From NCBI GenBank assembly GCA_963580455.1, contig OY756966.1, positions 10,684,501 to 10,748,500 on the forward strand: DNA of 64,000 nucleotides, read 5' to 3'. Numbering within the stretch: the first letter of the stretch is position 1; each line of letters starts with the position of its first letter. This document shows, one piece after another, positions 56,891-64,000 of this stretch. A model generated the notes under the pieces. The model worked only from the letters and a program-made list of their open reading frames with translations. It was not told the origin of the DNA and searched no databases. Position numbers and translations under genes: made by a program. Source of the stretch: Euonymus europaeus (taxonomy: Eukaryota; Streptophyta; Magnoliopsida; Celastrales; Celastraceae).

Positions 56891-59191
56891 TGTAACGCCC
56901 CAATTTCGGGAACGTTACGTGGTGCTCACCACACCGTCCTAGGTTATCAATGTGATTCACAACACGAGGATTTAACTCCAGTTCGTCTAACTAAGTTAAA
57001 TCTTCCAACAAAAATCCGGCAACATTTCCCCGTAATTCGGGTAATGCCCACCTGATTAAACGCAGCATAACATCATATAATCACATCCCAACCTAGCAAG
57101 GCCTCTGGCCATCTAACAGCAGGCAAATTCACAACCTATGGCCTCAGGCCTTCTAACAGCATGCAAATTCACAACCTATGGCCTCAGGCCATCTAGCAGC
57201 ATGCACAAACTGAAATCATGATTCATACATCACAATGATTCCACACAACCAATAAACAGGACTAAATGTCCACACCCGGTTCAGAAGTCCCACATCAATG
57301 GAATAACCTTCTAACCGTCCATAATCCACACCTTACGGTGTCACGCAGTCAATATATCACACATGGAATCATTTCATACAAATAATTCAACAAAAGGTTT
57401 AAGACTCTAATCCCAAACCTACACCCTCTCCAAGAGCCATCCATGCCACAACGTCGTCTCTACTGATCCGCACCTCTGGCACTAGTACCTGTCTCACCTG
57501 TAGGGAGGGAGAAAAATAAAGGGTGAGCTAGAAGCTCAGTAGGGGTAAAGAGTAAAACAAGCAACATGGCGGTTATTAAAGATAAGATAATGCATCAATA
57601 TGTTCTCCTCTATGCACATGTCACATAACACAACCAATAGTCCGGGTATTCCCTTCGGGGTAAAACACATTCATCAATCCACTAGTCTTCAACTATGGAT
57701 TAACCAAACCTCAAAGGCACTACATGGTTCCCAACCATCATGAATGAGAGCGCAATCATCATTCACATTACACCCGCGAAGGTTCTACCCAGTTGTGTGA
57801 ACCCCGTCACACCCACACCTTAGGTGTGTTGCCTCACATGGAGTCATATGATCCGTGCCCATGCCTTGACACGCAACCATCCTCCCATGTGACTTTCAAG
57901 TAACCTATGGTATCCCGAGTCCATACCCGAGCATCCCGTGCAAACTCTAATGCATTCATGCTCGTGCCATGCCAAATATACATATATATCAACCTATATA
58001 TATATACAACTACTGATGATGCATGACAAGATTCAAAGCATGCTCAATGGATGATTGAACATGTAATTGGGCAATGCAATCTACATTTAGAGAATATATA
58101 AATAAACCTTAGGTTCGTTCTTCCTTAGGCACTATAAGGCAAGAACACAAACAAAGAGACCATTGAGAATTCAAACCGAATTTTTGAATCAATGAACGAT
58201 ATCGAAGTAAGAAAGGGTCAAGAAATCCCCTACCTCAAGTTGAGCACAACACACAATTCCAAATTCCAAGAATTAGGGTTTAAATCCCCCTTTCACCAAC
58301 CTAACCATATTTCATCATTCCAATCCATATATACATGTTAATAACACACATTTATCTTAACAATAACAATTACAACATGAAATAATTCCATAAATCAAAG
58401 GAACTTACCTTCTCTCTCTAGGATTTTCCCCAAAATCCTTCAACTCCTCCAAATTCGAACCCTAGCCTAAACCCATGATTTAAACTAGTAAAACATCAGC
58501 AAATATCCTCATAATCAACATATCTAAAGCCTATTTTCCATTTCTTAAAGAATCAAAGTAGATCTAAGAAAAAATCTAAAATTCCAAAACTAGAAACTTA
58601 CCTTGAATCTTTGAAAACTCCTTGGAAATCTTGTTAGCAACACCCAAACATCCACAATCTAAGCTTTGATCTTCGAAAATCACTCTCTCTCTCTAAGTTT
58701 CTCTCTCTGTCTCTCTCCTCTCGGCCAACTCTGGAAAAATGGGTTTATGGTGTTAAAAATCGTGTTTTAAAACACTGGAATCGCGACCACTGTACAGGGG
58801 GGATCGATCCCTCAATATGGGCGATCGATCCCCAAAACACTCTGCCCCTTTTTTCCATCACCAACGATTCAGGGTGATCGATCCCCCAATATGGTGATCG
58901 ATCCCCAAAACACTCTGGCCCTTTTTCTTTTCCTTTACCATTACTTCTGGTTGATCGATTCTCCCATGTTGGCGATCGATCCCCCAAAGTACTGTCTCGG
59001 TGTTATCTTCCAAATTCGCATCCGACACACATCCGACTTGGTCTAAGCCTCGATTTGAAATATTATGCGATTGAAATGGTCAAAACAAAAGTCTTCGTGA
59101 CCCCGTAACCTCCCCAACTCATTTCCCAATAATTTAACGCCCATAAATTAATCGAAACTTAAAACAAAAATTTTTGGGTTGGGGTTTCACA
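56891..59191 (-). repeat. 5' LTR of Gypsy element 2
   Basis: 2,301 bp, TGTGAAACC...GGGGCGTTACA on the minus strand. The ends near 56891 form a short inverted repeat GTAACG/CGTTAC. It holds the complete six-dyad array at 58802-58981. Confidence 0.95.
58802..58981 (-). repeat. Three pairs of GATCGATC (GGGGATCGATCCCC) palindromes
   Basis: Core GATCGATC(T) at 58802, 58823, 58876, 58896, 58953 and 58974. Within-pair spacing is 21, 20 and 21 bp; pair-to-pair spacing 74 and 77 bp. On the minus strand the box GGCCAGAGTGTTTTG or GGGGCAGAGTGTTTTG directly precedes two of the pairs. The array is 210-389 bp from the LTR start. Confidence 0.88.
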
Positions 59192-59692
59192 AGGTATATG
59201 TTCTGTCGTGTCTAAAAATCACCCAAATACACACTTAATCTTTTTTTTCCCAAAAAGAAGTCCCCTTCTCTATTTTACATCCCTTATTTATGGGGATCCG
59301 GAACATAGTAATTACATCTCCCATTTATGGGACTGGACCCACCTATAACTGTATTAATTCTTCATTTATTAAAGAGAGACCGGATATCTCCCCATTTGTA
59401 CAAAGAAATAAGCCAATGTTTCCCTAATGAAGGGTTCGGTCATATGGCATATGGCCGAACTCTAAAGTATATGAGTTCGGCCAACTCCATTCCTCAGTAC
59501 CTCTCCTCCCTTTTTCTTCTGAAGTTCATTTACGCCTCATCTTCCTTTGCCACGTGGACCTCTGATATATGTCCCCACAATTGCCCCATAAAGGCGGTCC
59601 AGATTAATTATGGACGTTACTTTGCAAAATGTTGAGCCCTGATTGGCTGTGTCTCATCAATTTAATGCGGAGAGAGAACAACTTTTTCCTCC

Positions 59693-59700
59693 TATAAATA
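59693..59700 (+). promoter_or_regulatory. TATA box of the element 4 accessory gene
   Basis: TCCTATAAATAGGACC, about 205 bases upstream of the ATG at 59902. The same core, CTATAAATAG, lies upstream of the element 3 accessory gene. Confidence 0.72.
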
Positions 59701-59901
59701 GGACCTTGGATATTTCTTTCCTGCCTTATCTCGAGAGCGACCTGTCGTCTGAGCCGTGGTTTGAAGCCGATCTTCGTGCAGAGCTCCATTCTTTGTGCTG
59801 ATCTAGTTTTGTGGTGAGTTTTATAGACTGAATCTGTTATTTTGCATCGACTGTTACTATCGATCACTTCTTTCTGCTGCCTTTTTGTCTTGGTTCCGTT
59901 T

Positions 59902-62188
59902 ATGAGGAAGTACAAGAAAATCTTGAGAGATTCTAATGAACTCCGAGAATGGGGCAGGAAGTTCGGCTTTCCACCGGAATGTGAATTGAGTATTGCCTCT
60001 GAAGCCGATCCCACTGAAGGCCGAGCTAAATTCCCAATGGTTGTCGTCGTGGAAGGAGGGCTCAGATTTCCCTTATCTGAGTTCTTTAAGGAATGCCTTG
60101 ATATGTTTGGCCTTGTGCCTCATCAGTGGAACACGAAATTTTATCGGATAATCAACGACGTAGATATTTTAAATAAGTTTTACAGGTTCGGCGTTAGACC
60201 AAGGGACTTGAACACAGTTTCTATCCCAAAAAATGTGGTCAACAGAACAAGTTTCATCTATTTCCTAGAGAAGGAAACAAACCTCTGATTCATTGCTTGC
60301 CTTCTTCCTCCAAGCACGATGAAATCGAATTCTTTCTAATAGGTGGGTCAGGATGGGAGTTCGGTCCTCAAATGGGCGAACAGGGTATTTCGATCCGGAG
60401 AAGATCCGGTGCCCTCACCCCGTTCCTTCAAACAAGGAGATTAAATAGAGGGGTGAGTGTTTGGCCCTAACTCGGCTTATTGACCACCTCGGACCTCCTG
60501 GTATTCACCCATTCGGCCGATCTGCTCCCTATCTATTAGGGTATTCCCCATCTGTGGCTCCCAGCACTCATCTTCCTCCGAACACTTCTGTGGAGAGAGT
60601 GATGATTTTCTTTCGTCAGTTCAACCCAGCCCATGGACTAATAAATCAAATCCCAACTCTAGACCCCTTAGTTGAGCAAAACTCTTCTTCTGCAAGCTCG
60701 ATCAGGTTTTTAGGGAATCTATCCTTGCCTTCGGACACAGAAGGCTGGGTGGACAACAAGGACGTTTCCGCTGATAGGCTAACAGCGTTTGATTTGGAAG
60801 GACTCCAACCATCCTGTACGTCTGCCTGACGTTTGGCCAGCTGCATTTTCTTGAATTTCTTTTTTTTTTCTTGCGTTTTCTTATTCACATCATCATTTTC
60901 TGATCTTGAATCAGTAACTGACACTGATCGACCTATCTATATTATTTATTTATATATATATTTATTTATTTTTATTTTTTTAGATTCTCCTTCTCAAGTC
61001 GAAGAGGCGATGGCAAGACGTCCCCTTGCTCCATTGTTCGGCCCAGGCAGTCAAACAACAAGCAGTTCGTCCGCTCGCCAAAGGCCGAACAGTACCGCAC
61101 CAACACGACTCCAATCACTCCCTCCTCCTCCGCCTCCTCGTCAAGGGAAGAGGTTACTTTCAGAGACTGAGGAAGGTCGGCCTCGCAAGAAGACCACTCT
61201 GGTAAGAAGCTCTCGAAGTTCGGCCTCTCCGAGCCGCCGATCCGAAGAAGGGTCATTGACCTTTTCACCAACACTTGATGGCCAGCCTTTGTCAAGAGGT
61301 TGTTCAGTTATGGATCGAGGGGTCGACATCTCCCTTCGAGCTGTAGCATCTGTACCAGCTTACTCAGGAAGATGGAGGGACTGCCCTGATGCCGAGCTCT
61401 GTGACTACCTTGGCCATTTTATGATGCAAGTATGTTCTCCCTTTTTTTTATTGTATTGGAGACTTACATAGATATCTAAATTTATACATCTATTATTATC
61501 ATTATTACTTTTTGGTCAGGCATGCCAGGTTCAAAATGAGCTGGAAGAGAGGGACAACCGTGAGAGGGAGGATCACATCCGCCTTGTTCAGGCACAAGAT
61601 AGGTTGAAATCTCAACTTGCAGGGGTGAAGGCCGAACTCAAGGATTCACGGGCCGAGGCATCCGCTAAGAACTTTGAGCTTGAACGTTGTAAGGCCGATC
61701 TCTCTGTGGCCAAAGAGAAAATCAAGAAATTGGAAGCCGATCTGAGCGATACCCTTTCATCAGTTTTGGCTAGAGAAAAGAAGGCGGCCAATCTTGCTAC
61801 GGAGAAGGCAAATGACGAAGCCTTTGAGGAGTACACTGGGTACCTCAAAGAACAAGGCAATATGGCCTATCTCATGGGGAGAGGCGATCTTCTGAAGGAG
61901 ATGGAGATCCCTAAGGAGTCTCCTTTTTGGTCCCAGGACAAGATCAAGTTCCCATTGTTAGACGCACCCCAGCCAAGCATTGTCGATATTTTCTTCCCTC
62001 CCTGCGCCGATCTCAACGCCAATACGTCCGCATTCGCACAATCAGTTGCTGCCGACATATCGACGGTTGTACTTGTTGATGATCCGGTCAGTTTAGACCA
62101 TGAGACGGAGAATGCTGATGAGGGTGAAGGCGTAACCGAACGTGGAGGGAAGGACGCTGTTTCCGTGGTTTTAGGGTTAGCCAGTTAG
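59902..62188 (+). pseudogene. Antisense accessory gene of Tat element 4 (four exons, one frameshift)
   Basis: Proposed exons: 59902-60452, 60620-60815, 60984-61429, 61520-62188. Introns: GTGAGT...TCGTCAG (167 bp, phase 0), GTACGT...TTTTTAG (168 bp, phase 1), GTATGT...TGGTCAG (90 bp, phase 0). Junctions keep frame except for one break near 60280 that fits a single lost base in exon 1. Expected length is about 620 residues. The N-terminal part (FGFPPECELSI, GLRFPLSEFF, MFGLVPHQWN, then DEIEFFLIGG) resembles the domain in the element 3 gene. Exon 3 has basic RPRKK; exon 4 is a long coiled coil (LAGVKAELKDSRAEA...). Introns 2 and 3 match those of element 3 in position and phase. The first intron is the least certain. 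Confidence 0.7.
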
Positions 62189-62423
62189 CCTAGGCCTTAC
62201 TTCCTTTCTTTTCAACATTTGTCACATGTACCAGACTTATCTTTTGAATTCTAATGTTTGTTTGCCCGTTTTGAATTAATTCCATCATGTCTCTTTTTTT
62301 CTTTTTTCTTTTTTTAACAATTTTTATATTATTCTATGAGAACATGGAACTTCACACGGATGGCCAATGGTCCGATCTCAAGGCTTTTCTAGAACTTCAC
62401 ACGGATGTTATATATATGTTTTC

Positions 62424-63220
62424 AGAACCCATTTCTGGGAAATCACTTGGATTTTTTCTTTTAGGTCTGCAGCCAATGGGCCGATCTCAAGACCCAAAAC
62501 CTCTTTCTAAGAAAAACACTCAGGTTTTTTTTTTAGAACCTATTTCTGGGAAATCACTTGGATTTTTTCTTTTAGGTCTGTAGCCAATGGGCCGATCTCA
62601 AGACCCAAAACCTCTTTCTGAGGAAAACACTCAGGTTTTTTTTTAGAACCCATTTCTGGGAAATCACTTGGATTTTTTGTTTTAGGTCTGCAGCTAATGG
62701 GCCGATCTCAAGACCCAAAACCTCTTTCTGAGGAAAACACTCAGGTTTTTTTTAGAACCCATATCTGGGAAATCACTTGGATTTTTTCTTTTAGGTCTGC
62801 AGCCAATGGGCCGATCTCAAGACCCAAAACCTCTTTCTGAGGAAAACGCTCAGGTTTTTTTTTAGAACCCATTTATGGGAAATCACTTGGATTTTTTCTT
62901 TTAGGTCTGCAGCCAATGGGCTGATCTCAAGACCCAAAACCTCTTTCTAAGGAAAACACTCAGGTTTTTTTTTTAGAACCCATTTCTGGCAAATCACTTG
63001 GATTTTTTCTTTTAGGTCTGCAGCCAATGGGCCGATCTCAAGACCCAAAACCTCTTTCTGAGGAAAACACCCAGTTTTTTTTTTAGAACCCATTTCTGGG
63101 AAATCACTTGGATTTTTTTCTTTTAGGTCTGCAGCCAATAGGCCGATCTCAAGACCCAAAACCTCTTTCTGAGGAAAACGCTCAGGTTTTTTTTTTAGAA
63201 CCCATTTATGGGAAATTATC
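62424..63220. repeat. 110-bp tandem array, about 7.2 copies
   Basis: Units start AGAACCCATTTCTGGG at 62424, 62535, 62645, 62754, 62864, 62975, 63085 and 63197, steps of 109-112 bp. Each has GGTCTGCAGCCAATGGGC, GATCTCAAGACCCAAAACC and a T-rich end of variable length. It lies between the convergent ends of integrase and the accessory gene. Such arrays are described in the 3' untranslated region of Tat/Ogre elements as a source of satellites. Confidence 0.95.
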
Positions 63221-63303
63221 GACTTGCTTTATTCATATATCTCAAAATAGAGAAGAATGGGGTTAATGCTCATATAGGCTCCCCTAATCTATTACAGCAA
63301 AAG

Positions 63304-63999
63304 CTAAACAAAAAATTTCCTCAAGTTCGTTGCATTCCAAGGCCTCTGGATTATCTTTCCAAACAAATCCTCGATTTTGTACGCTCCATGGCCGACCACA
63401 GCGTTGACTTTGAAAGGGCCTTCCCAATTTGCCCCCAGTTTTCCATCATGAGGGTTCTTTGTGTTAGGGAGTGTTTTTCTAAGGTCTAGGTCTCCTGGTT
63501 GAAAACTTCTCAATCGAACATGCTTTTCATGAAGATTTTTTAAGGCATGGTGGTACGAGGTCAACTTGAGAGCGGCAAGTTCTCTTTTTTCCTCACTGAG
63601 ATCGAGGTGTAGTGTCAGTGCTTCATCATTTCAACCCATTTCAAACGCAGTGGTCCTAATGGTTGGGAGACCGATCTCTAGTGGGATAACAGCCTTCATT
63701 CCATAGGTGAGAGAAAAAGGCGTTTGTCCAGTAGATCTTCTTGGGGTGGTTCTTTGAGTCCAAAGTACGCTTGGAAGTTCATCCACCCATCTTCCTTTTG
63801 CCTGTTCTAGACGTTTTTTCAATCCGTCAAGAATGATTTTGTTCGAGGCTTTAGCCTGGCCTTCCCTTGAGGATAGGCCGGTGTCGAGTATTTGTTTTTC
63901 ATCCCATATCCTGAACAGAAATCCTGGAACGCTCTGCTATGGAACTGGGTTCCATTATCAGTTATCAACGCATATGGGATACCATATATTGTTATGATG
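63304..63999 (-). pseudogene. Integrase C-terminal part of Tat element 4
   Basis: On the minus strand: [17 protein letters not shown] near 63960-63900, then a frame break near 63850 ([11 protein letters not shown]), then [37 protein letters not shown], a TGA at 63631-63633 at an expected Trp, and the tail GKLGANWEGPFKV..PWNATNLRKFFV ending at 63304. Similar to the integrase of element 3 but clearly a different family. The remainder lies beyond the window. Confidence 0.85.
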
Positions 64000-64000
64000 T

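Larger units (their letters stand above)
49656..59191 (-). mobile_element. Gypsy element 2: complete, young Tekay-type chromovirus
   Basis: A 9,536-bp element on the minus strand: 5' LTR 56891-59191, primer site, gag-pol, purine tract, 3' LTR 49656-51930, and perfect 5-bp target duplication AGGTA (49651-49655, 59192-59196). The LTRs differ by about 14 substitutions and two short indels by eye, so it is far younger than element 1. It is the same lineage as element 1 by protein order and sequence, but the LTRs are largely different. Confidence 0.95.
59197..63999 (-). mobile_element. Tat-lineage element 4, 3' part (runs off window)
   Basis: On the minus strand: the integrase end (63999-63304), a 110-bp tandem array (62424-63220), and an antisense accessory gene on the plus strand (59902-62188). 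This is the same layout as element 3. The 3' LTR should lie left of about 59500 but was not identified; element 2 inserted at 59191 may have split it. The 5' part lies beyond the window. Confidence 0.8.

Noticed and set aside
59604..60014. Minus-strand open frame over the accessory gene promoter and start
   Set aside because: Shadow of the plus-strand coding exon; no family similarity.
62287..62583. Plus-strand open frame at the array edge
   Set aside because: Covers a T-rich tract and tandem units; no protein features beyond the repeat.
62947..63159. Minus-strand open frame in the 110-bp array
   Set aside because: Repeats itself every tandem unit; a by-product of array periodicity rather than a gene.

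Overview
This window is plant nuclear DNA, most likely from a eudicot. That rests on the lineages present: Tekay-type chromoviruses, Tat and Athila-type Gypsy elements, a SIRE-type Copia element, a FAR1/MULE-like relic and a short MITE. It is almost wholly nested transposable elements, and I found no intact ordinary host gene. Layout: 0.87-1.82 kb is a broken Myb/SANT-like gene. A minus-strand SIRE-type LTR spans 1.95-13.8 kb; it carries a 298-bp MITE and is split by a complete Tekay-type element (Gypsy element 1, 3298-12375, 5-bp target duplication TTTTT). An Athila-like 5' end (gag, primer site, LTR) lies at 14.5-16.3 kb, followed by a Copia gag relic (16.9-17.5 kb), an unknown broken ORF (17.9-18.4 kb), a two-armed A/T-rich repeat (18.9-19.8 kb) and a diverged SIRE-type LTR (20.1-21.6 kb). 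A complete Tat element (element 3, 21720-30879, duplication GGTGG) sits inside an older LTR-like sequence. A SIRE-type element (32594-41323, duplication TGGAT/CGGAT) abuts a FAR1/MULE transposase pseudogene. After Copia pol debris (43.8-44.6 kb) and A/T-rich low-complexity DNA comes a second, very young Tekay-type element (element 2, minus strand, 49656-59191, duplication AGGTA). The window ends inside a second Tat element on the minus strand (element 4). How the parts work: each retroelement has the usual gag-protease-RT-RNase H-integrase order, and all are disabled by stops, frameshifts or deletions. Both Tat elements also carry an accessory gene on the opposite strand between integrase and 3' LTR. 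It has its own TATA box and small introns, an N-terminal domain resembling the plant 'putative gypsy-type transposon' family, a basic patch and a coiled coil. In element 3 this gene is intact although pol is broken, and two introns sit at the same positions and phases in both elements. The most unusual pattern is in the LTRs. Three families (the two Tekay elements and the Athila-like LTR) each hold, about 110-390 bp from the LTR start, a set of short perfect palindromes in pairs. Members of a pair are 18-22 bp apart and pairs are about 72-84 bp apart. Each family uses a different palindrome (CCGTCCGGACGG, GGGGATCGATCCCC or GCTCGAGC), but the spacers share a CAGAG(A/T)GTTTT-like box. I know of no description of this arrangement. 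All comparisons were made by eye.
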